64,000 bases of DNA from Trichosphaerium sp. ATCC 40318 (lineage: Eukaryota > Discosea > Flabellinia > Trichosidae): NCBI GenBank assembly GCA_038496445.1, contig JALMLS010000471.1, forward strand, positions 1 to 64,000, read 5' to 3'. The notes under the pieces are model-generated. The model saw nothing but the letters and a program-made list of their open reading frames with translations. It searched no databases and was not told where the DNA came from. Below, piece by piece: positions 1-11,779 of this stretch (positions within the stretch are counted from its first letter, which is position 1; each line of letters starts with the position of its first letter). The translations under genes and the position numbers were made by a program.

Positions 1-1029
1 CCATACTTCGTTTTTTAAAGGATTCGTACTAGTAGACCTGAGTTATTCACAAAAAATAGAAAAATCAAGAAATTGTTGGTTTTTGGGTATTTTTAGATTT
101 TTTCGCCTACTTTTAGAGCCATGCCGATACAAACCTAACTACTGCTTACTTGGGTGAAAATACATGTTTTATTGTTGACCATTGGAGGCGATCGGCTTTG
201 GGGTGAGATGGTTGAGTTTTGAGTTTGTCAATTTTTTTATTTTGAATTTTTCTCCAAATTTCTATTAAGGACAGGTCATTGTTAAAACATGCAAATGGCA
301 CATTTTGGGCATGTTTTGGACACGTTTATATTCCATGCATTTGGCATGTTTTGGACACACATATTTTGTCCAATTTTGTAGTTTTGTACAGCAATTTGAA
401 TTGTGTGGAGGCCAAGTACCAGTACTATTACACCATTTGCCATGGCAAAGTATACATTAAGATATTAAATCAGCACATAAGCTCACACACCTCAAGTTGT
501 GGGCTAAAAACAAAGTTAGCATCTATTGTAAAAACAACAAATCTTGCAAGTTTAAATTGGTATCTGGTGCTTTGAGATCAACTGTGGATCTTAGCCATAA
601 GTACCACAAACTTTATATCTCTGGTTTTGACATCAGGCACATTGTTGCTGAGCCAAGCAATGTGAACAGTGAATGTGAAATGTGCTATAGCCAACTGTTA
701 GAAGATGATCATTATGTTTGCATGAGCATTCACAATGGTTGTGGTTATTGTTTGAGTAGATATGCAACAGATGATGAACCTTAAAACACCTTCATCTATT
801 AATAATACATGTTTTTGTACCTTACGATTACAAGCTGCCATTTTATTGCAGTAATTTTTTTTTGGATTTTTTGATTGCCAAATCCAAACAAAAATTTGAT
901 GGCCAAATTTTTTTTTGATTGCAAGTGTATACTGATGTTGTGGTTTTGGCACACATGTGATATATGTGTACACATACATTGTATGGAAAAAGAGGAGTAT
1001 ATTCTGTATCCAATTTTTCATATTATTAA
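1..1029. other. AT-rich gene-poor segment, possible repeat remnant
   Basis: No convincing multi-exon gene is visible. Low-complexity T-rich stretches surround a weak plus-strand open frame (497-784) whose translation contains several cysteines (CEMC, HNGCGYC) and could be a scrap of a mobile-element protein. Around 285-360 a motif like 'ggcatgttttggacac' occurs twice within about 50 bp. The style differs from the compact gene-rich DNA after 2134. I do not assign a function. Confidence 0.4.
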
Positions 1030-1039
1030 TTGTACTCTA

Positions 1040-1228
1040 CCCGTACGGATCCGTACGTAACCCGTACGGGTAGAGTACGGGTCAACAATACGGAACCCGT
1101 ACGGTTAAGTACGGGTCAAAAGTACGGGTTCCGTACGGGTTTAGTACGGGTCAAAAGTACGGAACCCGTACGGGTTAAGTACGGGTCAAAAGTACGGGTT
1201 CCGTACGGGTTTAGTACGGGTCAAAATC
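1040..1228. repeat. GTACGGGT tandem repeat array
   Basis: About 190 bp built from GTACGGGT words. The 15-mer GTACGGGTTCCGTAC alternates with its exact reverse complement GTACGGAACCCGTAC, separated by spacers such as AGTACGGGTCAAAA, giving a sub-unit of about 35 bp and a full period of about 70 bp. The array is therefore both tandem and internally inverted and could form hairpins. It is open in the plus frame (Arg/Thr/Gly/Val-rich), but this is most simply a by-product of the repeat. Confidence 0.85.
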
Positions 1229-2133
1229 CCGATTCCAGTACTGTAATGAATGACCAAATAGATGACACTGATGTAAGTTGATTTTGTGGATTTTTTTGTT
1301 TGGTTGTTGTTTTGTGGTAATAGCGTTGTAGGATATGAAAAAATAAAACACTATAGATGCCAGCATTTGCTCTTAAATGTTCTTTGGCATGGATGTGTAT
1401 CAAATAAAATTATTGCTGCTGTTTCAAGTTGTTTTTTATTGATTGTTTTCAATAAAGTTGATAAACTGCACCATTAACAGCCAAGCTGTTATTAAACAAT
1501 TGCTACTACAGACCCATCAAGCTTTTTAACAACAAGTACAAGATCTTTATGAAGGTACTCAATAATCAACTACTAAATCTGCAAAATCAGCATTTTTATT
1601 TACAAATTATCAATTTGCCTTTATTTAAATAACTTACAGCACAACAGACACAATAGCAACTACACAAAAAGAGAGTTTTTAACTGTTTAAATCCAATGGA
1701 TATTGGTTCAATAAAAAACATCACTGCAGGTCATGAACAGCGTATATATTCTTACACACGTGTGTTTTACCCCCAGCAACGTTAGAGGTCGTCTTAGGAC
1801 GAAAGTTTTTGTGTTATTAACGTTTGTCCTTATTACCTTTCAATTACAGATCCAACAGTTCATTACGTACATGAGAGCTATGTTTGCTGTCACTCTGACA
1901 AAGTACTACATTTTGCACGCAGTACCATTCCACTACTTCCTCGAGGAGCTACTCCTTCATTGGCGAATCTAGTTGGGCTCAACCGCGTTGGGCAATTTTT
2001 CCTCAAGGTTACTTTCACACTGCACCTTTTGTGCAAAGTACAGTTTAACGAAGCAGAGAGGCGTTGTTTGATTAAGTAAACCTGCCTTGACTCTTTTACT
2101 CAACATTTCGCAACTCTGTAGAAAGTACAAAGC
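1229..2133. other. unassigned upstream region
   Basis: No gene recognised. A minus-strand open stretch near 1497-1562 reads EYLHKDLVLVVKKLDGSV, loosely like the 'VVKKxDGS' segment of gypsy-type reverse transcriptases, but it is short, isolated and ends in a stop. Plus-strand open frames between 1733 and 1972 resemble nothing I know. The segment probably contains the pescadillo promoter just before 2134. Confidence 0.3.
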
Positions 2134-4331
2134 ATGGGTCGTAAAACTAACACCAAGATGCTGAACCATGTTCGGTACAAGCCGAAATCAGCTGTACGCT
2201 ATTTTACACAGGCCAACCACTAACTCTTGTAGTTGAGGGCTAAAAAGGAATACTGGTCAAGCTCCAAGGCGCGCAGGAACGCACAAGTCAGTCAATTCGA
2301 CTTTAGGTACATTACCTAAACAAAATACTTGAGAAATGACTTGAAACAGGCGGTTATGTATTCTAAAGGGTATTTACCCGCGTGAACCACGGAATAGACA
2401 CAAGAAAGGGTTCAAACCTGATGCAATTCTATACAGGTACGCCCAAGACCGCTGTTCTTGCTCGTAGTATACGTTATGACATTTTTTAAAGAGCGAAGGA
2501 TGTACGCCATCTATTACACGACCCAATGCTTGAAACGATGCTCAAGCTCAAGACGTGGCACAAGAGAGTAAAGCGAGCAGAGCAAGCTGGCGATTTTGAC
2601 GCAATTCGCACATTAGTTACAGAAAAACCGAAGATGAACCTAGACCACGTTGTACGTATTTCTTTTTGACACTTGGTAAAACAATGCTTTTTTTTTTTTG
2701 AAACCAGAAATGAAAAGGTTGAGCTGATTGTAATTGTTTTTCGCAGGTCAAGGAGCGCTACCCTACGTTTGAAAAAGCTCTTCAAGGGCTGGACGATGCT
2801 TTATCCGTCCTTGCTCTATTCGCACACATGCCAAAAATATCAGATCAACTGCCACACGCGCACCTCAACACAGCCAATGCATATTTGAAATACTTTAAAT
2901 TCTACGTATCCAAGACGAATGCCTTGAGAAAAACCTTTGTCTCCATCAAGGGTATCTATTATTCAGTTGATATTCACGGTCACAGAATCACCTGGCTAGA
3001 GCCGCACAACTTTAACATGGCTGTACGTAATATGATTAGCCAAATCGCCAATTTTTGGATTTGACAAATATATGTTTTTTGCTTATTTTTTATTGCAGGT
3101 GAACGCTAGTGTTGGTCAGCAATTAATCGTCATTTCTTTCCTTGAGTTTTATTTGGTATACATGGGATTTGTAATGTTCAGACTGTTCAACCAGGCCGAG
3201 CTATCGTACCCTCCAAAGGATGATGAGCTTGTCATTCAGTACCTGTCCGCCGAAACAGTCGACAAAATGCACCACACAGACGACGATGATGAGGTAATGA
3301 ATCATTTTTTTGGTTTTTTTGAGCACCCCACCAAGCGTGCCACCATTTCTTGCATTCGTATTCAGTTGCTGACACGGATGTGATGTAGGACGCCGAGATG
3401 CACGATGAAGTCGTTGAGATTGATAACAATGTACTAGAGCAGGCTGTCACAAGACAACAAGAATCTGACGAACACAACACGGTGACACCAATGGAAGAAG
3501 AAGACCAAGCCGATATGAACGAAAACGTCCCTCCAGAGCAGTTTGAGAAGGATCGAGATGCCCTCCTCGACAAAGGCAAAGGGCGTGTGGCTTCAGTGTT
3601 TAGCGACTTGGTATTCTACCTTGGTCGTGAAACGCCAATGACGTCGCTAGCCTTTATCATATTGGCTGCCGGTGGCGAGGTGACGCTGGATGTAGATGAT
3701 GAGAATATAACACACGTTGTATGGGATCGTCATGACATGAAGCACCGCATGTTGGACCGCGACTACGTCCAACCTCAGTGGGTGTACGACTCGCTCAACT
3801 TTGCAGTGCCAATGCCTGTGACCGATTATGCCCCAGGCGCTGTCCTACCACCTCACTTGTCGCCTTACACCAACTACGGAAGGGAGAGCCATGTACCAGC
3901 CTACAAAAAGAAGGCTGAGAAATACAAAGCCGCTTTACTTGGACACGATGAGCCATACGTTAGAAAGCCAAAGCTGGTGCAAGACGAAGGGGTACGTTTT
4001 GTGTTCTTTTTTTATTTTTTATTTGTCTTACTTTCAAGTCGTTAACCATCTGCTGTTATAGCCTAATGAGGAACAAGTTGAGGATAATTATGCACGCGAG
4101 CTACAGGCTGAACGGGAAGGTAACTACGCCCCTGTTGAAGCAGATGTCACTATTGAAATGAGAAAACGAGCCCAGACAGAAAAGGCGCTCAAGGAGAAAG
4201 CACAAGTTAAGGATATGGCATTAGAGTTTAAACCAAATAAAGTCAAGAAAGCCATACGCCATCACCAAAAGCAGCGAAATAAAAGAGACAAAAGGAATGC
4301 AAGACTTGCTGAGCGTGCTAAAAAACAATAA
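2134..4331 (+). CDS. PES1: Pescadillo homologue (PeBoW ribosome biogenesis factor)
   Basis: Nucleolar protein of the PeBoW complex (Pes1-Bop1-WDR12), needed for processing of 60S pre-rRNA. The start MGRKTNTK fits the family's basic N-terminus. Further on come DFRRLCILKGIYPREP, split by a small intron, then LDHV joined to VKERYPTFEKALQGLDDAL across intron 2652-2746, and SIKGIYYSVDIHGHRITWL. The BRCT domain lies at about 3580-3870 (VFYLGRETPMTSLAFIILAAG, conserved Trp in QPQWVYDSL). The C-terminus is acidic then Lys/Arg-rich and coiled, ending RARKKQ-like before TAA. At least six introns, most with GTACG donors. The first intron, after about residue 20, is uncertain: YFTQANH just after the first exon also resembles the family's conserved 'YITRxxA' stretch. 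Identity is secure, exact exon ends near the N-terminus are not. Confidence 0.93.
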
Positions 4332-4668
4332 ATGTACAAATAATTACAACATACTTTTGGTCTCGTTTTTTTGTTCGCTTTGTGTTCACTTTTTGGAATT
4401 TACTCCAATCGTTATCGCATGCTTTTTGAATGTCAAAACTTCTCATCCACTATCTTGACTGTTGGGTGATGTCACCCCTTCAAATACTTGATCAGGTCGC
4501 TACTCTCCCCACTCGAAACAAGTGGTCTTAAATGTCACACAGACTTAAACAAATCATTGCTCTCTGACACGAACCACGTAAAGCGTTACTGTACGTGGAA
4601 TAACCAAAAGTACTTTATACCAGTCCAGTGTTGTACTCCAAGGTGTATTTTTTCATCAAGTAAACAAA

Positions 4669-6353
4669 ATGGCGGACGACGAACGCCAACGCCTTATTGA
4701 ACTCGGCAAGATGGTACAGTACAGTAACGGTTAATAAACCATTTTTAAACAATTGTAGCTAAGTGCTGACGCGTCAGACAGCTCCCTAACAGCTACACAA
4801 CCAACAAGTAGCGTTCATACGCAAAACCCTACCCAAACAGCAAATATTCAAGTGCCAACGTCGACACTTGCCTCTAATCCAGTGCCACACACTACAGATA
4901 GTCCATTACGCTACAAACTGTTGGAACAAACAAACAAACAACTCCTACAAGAAAAATTAACCAATAGCGCAACAATACAGAAGCACGAAAAGACAATACA
5001 GGCACAAAAGGAGGAAATTGTGTCGTTGCAAGAGCAATTACAAGTACGTAACGTAAACAACGCGCTAGAAGTATTAATACAACCGCAGAAAGCGAAGGAC
5101 GCAAATAGTGACACTTTGTTAAAATTCCAAGGCGTTGATGGAAAACTTGCAACCCTAGACAATTTACAGCGCGAGAACGAACACTTATCGACCACCCTGG
5201 AGCAAGTAAGAAATGATCACAAACAAGAGCTGGAAGCACAACGACAGAAACTTGTGACAGAATCAGACAGAACTATAGGCAGTTTGCGAACACAGCTCGA
5301 AGCTGCCGGTAAGTCGTTCAATCAACTAGTTCCTTTTGTTTGTTACAATGTACCGGCCTTGTCTCACCCAATCACAGGTACTGCTACAAATGCCGCACAA
5401 ATGGAGAGCAACAGGCTACGCAAACAAATTGAAGAGATGACAGCCATGACTCAACGCGCCAATGTCACTGTCGAGCAATCGCAACAACACCAACACCTCT
5501 TGGATAATATTACCGCCTTGACTACGGCGGTTACCGCTGGTACGTTAAAACAAGTCTGATAATCCAATAAACCGATACAATAACCTAACATATACCCCTA
5601 GCTGAACGCCAACGCGATGAAGCCATAGCACGTGCTGACAAACTGGAAGCAGCAAAGCCACAGCAAAGCGACAGTCCCAAGAGATTGCCCAGCAATGACA
5701 GCGTGTATAACGCGGAATTGGTAAAACTTCAAGCCGCTAGAGGGAGATATGAGGCCGCCGAGCGGGAAGCAAGTGCCTCTATTGTTACACTCCATAACCA
5801 AAGGAACAAGTTGATGAAGCAGTTGCAAACTGAAATAGAACGCAATGGAAGATTGCTGCAGGAGACGACAAAACTGAAATATGACTTACAAGTGCAAAAG
5901 ACGGTGATAGTTAATATAGCTGATCGTATGGCTGCTGGCGCACCTATTAATACTATCGAAGCAAGTGGTACAACAGCGGCAAGGAAAAGGAGTAAAACCA
6001 AACGAAGACAATATCCTAAAGTGGCAGGTTCTGGACATGCGCATAACGCTGCTGAACACGCTCACGGCGAGGGGCACAACCACAGCCATTCATCAGGATC
6101 GTGTAACCACCCTCACAACGGAAACCACGGCCACCAACACCGACCACACACAGAGCAAGGTGCGTGAATGAATGCGAAAAACAACAACTCTTTTTTTTTT
6201 TTGGGTTTTGAAAACAAAAGAAATGTCGTTAGTGCACATCCGGGACTAACTTGTACAGGACATACCGAAGCGCCAGAAGACAACCATAGCGAGCTTATTT
6301 CTTCGGGAAGAGTACCACACGTTGTAAAAAAAAGCTACCAAGTCCCATTGTAA
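4669..6353 (+). CDS. coiled-coil protein with His-rich C-terminal tail
   Basis: Start MADDERQRLIELGKM, then an intron of about 45 bp ending at 4758, a Ser/Thr/Pro linker, and a long Gln/Glu/Lys-rich coiled coil (LLQEKLTNSATIQKHEKT..., about residues 75-330) broken by introns near 5310-5378 and 5540-5600. The last 80 residues change character: a basic patch (ARKRSKTKRRQYPK) is followed by HAHNAAEHAHGEGHNHSHSS and HPHNGNHGHQHRPH, a probable metal-binding tail. A final exon after about 6258 encodes a short polar end (HVVKKSYQVPL). There is no catalytic domain and no recognised family; a scaffold or centrosomal/cytoskeletal coiled coil is possible. The His-rich tail recalls the different Cys/His repeats on the methyltransferase gene at 11780-14046. 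Confidence 0.75.
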
Positions 6354-6742
6354 AATTAGATAGACCACACAATTAAAATACCGAATAAGCCAACGGAAGA
6401 AATTTTATTATGTCATGACACGAAAATGAAAAACGGTTGTAGGTACCTACTAGTACTGGTTTGTACCAAAAAAAAAGGGTTGATACCAAACGGGATAACT
6501 TACTGTACATCGCCTAGGTGTAATACTGCGTACCGCGGCGCTATACAGTGTAACGTATATTGACGACAAAAAGGAAGGGTGTCATTCGCCTTAACATAAT
6601 TTTCTGAACTACCTCATAAAAAAAATCACCTGAGCGCAAATAAGTCAAAGAACAATATTTCAGGTCGATTTAACATCATTTTCGATCATAGAACGCAAGG
6701 CACGGCGGCAAAGCGCACTTTTTTTGTGTTTGGAGTGCGCCA
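6354..6742. promoter_or_regulatory. intergenic, presumed promoter of kinase gene
   Basis: Between two genes on the same strand. An A/T-rich stretch includes 'taaaataccgaataag'. No open frame of interest and no clear TATA box, so this is assigned by position only. Confidence 0.35.
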
Positions 6743-9700
6743 ATGAGCAAACGAGACACCAGCTACGATGAAAGTACAGAAGTACTACACGAGAGAGCCA
6801 AAGCTAGACGATGCCTAAAATCTGAGTCTAATGGATCGTTTAAATCATTCGTTAATAGTAGCACGTGCGTTAACACATGCCCAGTAAAAAAGAACGGCCA
6901 CGCTAATTTTTTTTTTTGCTTTTTTTTTTTTTGGTTTATTTTTTTTCCTGGTTGCGCCACGTGCGTGAAACGATAATTTTTTTCGGTTGTACAAACCAAT
7001 ACCTTTTGGTTTTGTTGTGCGTAGGTAAAGCGCAGATTGGGTATTTTTTTTTTTTTTTTGCTTTTTTTTTGATTTTCGGTTTTTTTGGCTTGTTTTTTCT
7101 TTTGGCGCGTTTCTCTATCCACGACATTGATCCAGAGTAGAGAATTGCCGACGCCTTTCACACCGGAGACTATAGAACAAACTGGGCTTGCAACAACGGA
7201 ACAGGGGTTTGGCAACGATGTTACGATCACTGCACAGGCTTCCGCTTCAGCACTTCATTCCACTTCCAAACATAACGTTGCCTCACACGCACAGAGCGAA
7301 GTGAACATGGTGTACGCCCTACGTTGTGATTGTTACACACTGTTTGCCGTAAAGCGAAAAAAGCGCTAACCTGCCTCATTTATCTTTGTTACTCCTAACA
7401 GCCCGTCCGTGAACAGGTCCTCAGAACCGACCAGCATGTGGAACCACGAGTCAGGCAGGTCCGCGTATGATGCATTTGCCCATGGCAATTCAACGGATGC
7501 ACTACACCAGAACAGAACACAGCAGAGCACAATGCGACCCAGGTCACAGGCACCAGTCGTGAAACTAACAATAAACTTGGGTACGTAACGTTTTTTTTTT
7601 TTGAATTGAAAAAAATTTAGCCTTGCACTTCTCACCCCTTTTCTAGACAAAACGTACAGCAACTTGACCAAGGTACTTTATTCATCCAACCTCGTGATTT
7701 TTACGCGCTACAACAACCAAGAGCCGGTTTTTGAAGGCCGCAAACAAAACTTTCACAAAACCGTTTCACCTTATTTGCTTTGCAGGTTTTTGCCCATAAG
7801 TTGAGTCAAGTGCAGCAAGTCAAGGAGCGAAACTACTACAAAGTACAATTGGGTGAAATGTTAGGAGATTTCTATCAAGTCACAGAGATTTTGGGTGCAG
7901 GATCACACGCTCAGGCAGTCGCTGCGGTAGACACACGAACAGAGGGTACACTTTGTTGAGCAATAGAATTCTTTTCTTAGTAGAGGCACAATTTGAAAGT
8001 GCGTTTGGTGAATCCTACAGCTTCATGAGAACTGGAAGGGTTTGCAGTATCGTCGTATTGCAGAAAATCGATTGGATTTGACGTGAATACTCGTTTTTTT
8101 GCTTTTTTGTTGTCTGATATCATGATAATGTTGACGTCACGGTTTCTTACTGCCTTCATAGAAAAATTCGCCATAAAGATTGTACGGAACAGTCCAGCGT
8201 TTAAAACGTGCGTATTAGTCATTACCTTATTACGGAAATACAATATTTATTTTTGGAAGTGGTGCTCGCCAGGAGATTGAAATACTCAAATTTTTGAATG
8301 CATCGCCGCACGGCACATCCCACATAGGTACCATTAAACTATTGCTATAACCTGTTCCAATGCTAAGAATGATATTACAGTGGAATACAAGACAGTGTTT
8401 GAGCATAATGGGCACATGTGCATAGTGTTTGAGCTTCTCTCACACAACCTCCTCAAACTCCTAAACTTTACGATTGAAAAAACGTCTCCTGGCCTATCCC
8501 TGCGCGTCATTAAGAAGATTTGTTATCAACTCCTTTACGCTTTGATTGTTTTGCGCAACAAGAAGATTATACACAGGGATTTAAAACCAGAGAGTAAGCA
8601 AAAGGACAAGCCGACCGCAACGTTTGTGAATATTCTCCCTAATCGTTTTTGTATTAGACATAGTGTTGATATCACCCACGTCCGCTCATGTCAAGTTGAT
8701 AGATTTTGGGAGTTCAGTATCGGCGTCTAACAAGGACGAGCTGGTATGTCTGCCTCAACTTGCTTGTGTTTCAAGTTTTATTTTTTTTTAATACTAAAGG
8801 CGTTCTTGAACAAAATAGAAGTATCCCTACGTACAAAGTAGATACTACAGGGCACCTGAGATATTGCTTGGTACTGAATACAGCTATCCTATCGATATGT
8901 GGAGTTTGGGATGCGTATTGGTGGAGCTCTACACAGCACAGCCTCTCTTCCGAGGAGACGACTCAAAGGACCAACTGTACAAAATAATAGACGTCCTGGG
9001 TCCACCCAGCTCTACCATGATGCGCGGTTATTACGCCAGGCACATATTCAAGGTTGGCAGGGACACTTTACCGCGGCAGGTACGCACATTTTTGGGTTGC
9101 TTAATGCTTACTCATAACACTGTCTCTTGTTTTGGTACACACTAACGCATTGGTACTAGGATGGCGAGAGGACATCGCTCCTGGATATTATTGAGTCGAA
9201 GAAGGCGCCGGATATTAATGTGTCAGAACTTGAAGCCTTCCACGATCTAGTATCTAAAATGCTGGTGTATGAACCACGAAATCGAATCACTCCACTGGAC
9301 GCAGTGAATCATCCATTTTTGAAAAAGAAGTTTGCAAAGCAACCCAAGATCGTGCAGCCCTCTGCCGTGCAAATGTCACCCAATATGTCTACAGGTGGTC
9401 GGCGTATGTCGCGGATAGTAGAGCCTCAACAACAACAGCGACCGCAAGAGCGACAACAGCGGCGATCACAAGAAGTAGCACCAGTATTAGTGCCAAACAA
9501 ACACATACATAGACCTCAGCACAGACGGAGCATGTCTTTTGAGGGCGCTGCACAGAGCGCCAGTGTTAACGCCTTCTATGACGTACATGGCTATCCAACC
9601 CAACGCGCACGCGCCAAGGGTTATTACACAGACGATGGCGCTATGTTGAGCAATGCGATGCATCATATAGCGCTGAATAGACGAGAGTCTGAGCGACGAG

Positions 9701-9858
9701 ATTCAATGGGATCTGGCAGATCCTGCTTTTGGCCAAACTCAATACGCGCAACCAAACTTGGCGCCAACCGCCGTAATAACCCCAGGAAAAGGAGTGCTTC
9801 TCGGACGTACGGTAGGCAGACCGAGGATTTTGACTTTTCTAATCGTGTAACATATTAA
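6743..9858 (+). CDS. DYRK-family CMGC protein kinase
   Basis: Dual-specificity Tyr-regulated kinase type. The N-terminal 250 or so residues ([14 protein letters not shown]...; Gln/Ser/Thr-rich) are low complexity and spread over several exons with very T-rich introns (6904-7130). The kinase domain starts near 7850: [20 protein letters not shown] (Gly loop), FAIKIVRN (catalytic Lys), [10 protein letters not shown] (alpha-C Glu), [14 protein letters not shown], then [15 protein letters not shown] (DFG), [15 protein letters not shown] and [22 protein letters not shown] is the DYRK/HIPK-type activation segment, whose second Tyr is autophosphorylated in DYRKs. The domain ends at [15 protein letters not shown] (about 9290), followed by a Gln/Arg-rich, Ser-rich tail. 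About ten introns. The join to the first exon at 6743 is inferred, so the true start may lie elsewhere. Confidence 0.85.
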
Positions 9859-10277
9859 TTTCAACCAACAAACCCTCACCAAAAATAATTTCTGAAAACC
9901 ACCTCCTCTTCTTCCGTTCAAAACAAAAAAAAAAAAGGAAAAAAAACCCAAAAAGAAAAAGGGGATCATGTAACTGTATGTAAATATAATAAACCCACAC
10001 GCTGTGAAAAAAAACTGTCCCATGGCTTTTTTCCTGCTCGCACCAACCAACCCCAACTCGTTAACTGTTAAGACGTTGATTAGGGCAAAAACATTTCATG
10101 ATGTTTGAGTTTCTTGTTATTAGAGTTGTTCTACAATCTTTTCGATGCTTTTGCGTTGAAGTGTCGTTTGGAATAAAATAAATGCCTTGACGCAATGATA
10201 TAGATTTACAGCAATCCAACAGCGTACAAAGTGTTGAATTAGCCTTTGAAGCGCGATTATCAGCGCCTGTGTTGAGT
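9859..10277. other. convergent 3' intergenic region
   Basis: Between the kinase stop and the stop of the minus-strand gene at 10278. Contains A-rich runs (9925-9960) and AATAAA near 9989, a candidate polyadenylation signal for the kinase. No gene seen. Confidence 0.4.
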
Positions 10278-10703
10278 TTAATGTCCACGTCCGGCCCAGT
10301 TGGCTTGGTCGAATGGGTTTTTACCCTGTTTCAACAACGTAATACGATGACCAGTACGTGAAGGTCCATAAGCGCCACTCGCTAAAACTAGTGTCAGTAT
10401 CCCTTAGGCATAACATAACAACGTACTCTCCCATCCTGTAGCTGGTTCTTTACCAATGGTGTAAATTAGAGTGAAAACAGTAATTGATACACCATAGAAT
10501 AATAGTGGGACAGTGCCTTTGAAAAAGGTGTATGCGTTGGCGCAACCAATTTTGAAAAAGCTAACTGGCGAAACCATGCGAGCTTGTCTGATTTGTAGCA
10601 TGCTAGTTGCGTTGAACGGCCTAATAGGCGCTTTCTTGAAAAACGACAATGGGATCTTAGCGTCACGAGAGATGGTGTTTGGTGCACCGTATTGTTCTGC
10701 CAT
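10278..10703 (-). CDS. small single-pass membrane protein, possibly mitochondrial
   Basis: Two exons. Exon 1 starts MAEQYGAPNTISRDAKIP and contains a basic amphipathic stretch (FFKKAPIRPF, QIRQARM) before one hydrophobic segment, GTVPLLFYGVSITVFTLIYT. An intron of about 65 bp, near 10390-10455, joins to a second exon ending LKQGKNPFDQANWAGRGH and a TAA at 10278. Total about 115 residues. Size, basic N-terminal half and a single membrane span resemble small respiratory-chain or ATP-synthase membrane subunits, but I cannot match a family. It is divergently paired with the glutaredoxin gene 87 bp away. Confidence 0.6.
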
Positions 10704-10790
10704 GGTTATTGTGTGAAATTGAGTGCAAATGTCGACTTTGCAAGAATATTCGACCAGGCCAAAAAAAAAAAACCACGCTTTTAACCACAA
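10704..10790. promoter_or_regulatory. 87-bp bidirectional promoter region
   Basis: The start codons of the divergent genes at 10703 (minus) and 10791 (plus) are only 87 bp apart, so both promoters must fit here. It contains an A12 tract just upstream of the glutaredoxin ATG. Confidence 0.5.
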
Positions 10791-11664
10791 ATGGCCACAA
10801 CTCAAATTACGACCCTCACACAGCTCGAAAAACTATCTGAATTTAGATATGGACAAATTATCATCAATTTCTGGGCTGAATGGTCCAAACCATCCAAGCA
10901 AATGAACGCAGTGTTCGAACAACTTGCAAAGAACCACCCAAGCATAAAATTCGTAACCGTACGTAACCTACAAACCGCAATTTGTTCAAATTCACATAAT
11001 ACGCCTAGGTCGAGGCGGAGGAAGTGGGGGAAGTGACCGAGAAGTACTCTGTCGAGTCTGTACCTGCTTTTATCTTCTTAACAGTACGTAAAACGCAAAC
11101 TTACAGTCTGGCGTACAGTGTCATTCGAAGTTAACGCGTTGGTAGTCGGGAAAGCAAGTGAACAAGGTGATTGGCGCTAACCCACAGGATTTGAGTGCTC
11201 GTGTTGGCGAGTTTGGTCTCGAAGGCAAATCTGCCAAGGAAGAGCTATGGAAGCGCCTAGAGAGCTTGATAAATAGCGCTGATGTGGTTGGATTCATCAA
11301 AGGTACAATACAACAAAAACCCATCTCACTACTCACTGTAACAACAATGTCTTAGGTACCCCTGAAGCACCACGTTGCGGATTTTCTGGTAGATTCTGCA
11401 AGGCCCTTCAAACAGAAGGCGTAGAATTTAAAACCTTCGACATCCTGTCCGACCAAGCCGTCAGGCAAGGATTGAAAGAGTACTCACAGGTACGTAAAAA
11501 GAAAAATTACAACCAAATCCCCGAATTTGTTTTTGGCTAATGTTATTATTCCCTTCTAGTGGCCAACATATCCACAATTGTACATCAAAGGCAAACTGGT
11601 AGGTGGATTGGACACTTTAACTGAGTTGGTGGAAGATGGAGAGTTCAAAGATATGCTTGCTTAA
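10791..11664 (+). CDS. GLRX3: monothiol glutaredoxin, thioredoxin-Grx fusion (Grx3/PICOT type)
   Basis: Cytosolic/nuclear Fe-S trafficking glutaredoxin. The N-terminal thioredoxin-like domain (residues 1-105) has [19 protein letters not shown], where the usual CxxC is replaced by SKPS, as in PICOT proteins, so it is redox-inactive. The linker [14 protein letters not shown] fits the family. The Grx domain contains [17 protein letters not shown] with the monothiol CGFS site, [17 protein letters not shown], and [18 protein letters not shown] (TVP-loop equivalent and GSH-binding Gly-Gly), ending MLA-TAA. Only one Grx domain, like fungal Grx3/4. Five exons, with introns starting GTACGTAACC, GTACGTAAAAC, GTACAATAC and GTACGTAAAAAG. 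Confidence 0.93.
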
Positions 11665-11779
11665 AACAAATCTACCTCTCACACAAAAAATACACGTGAC
11701 TATGTAAAATAAATAAAAGTCAGTCTGGGAGAGTCAAAAAAGGGTTTGTCAGTTATGTGTGACTTGGGATTGAACCTAG

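Noticed and set aside
1030-1281. Arg/Thr/Val-rich ORF over the GTACGGGT array
   Set aside because: Open only because the repeat units lack stops; no ATG context, no conservation expected.
1497-1562. Retrotransposon reverse-transcriptase remnant
   Set aside because: The similarity is about 10 residues with no flanking RT motifs, so it is too weak to call.
6904-7130. Long T-rich tracts and two hydrophobic (Phe-rich) or Lys-rich frames
   Set aside because: They are a T-rich intron of the kinase gene read in various frames, not a membrane protein.
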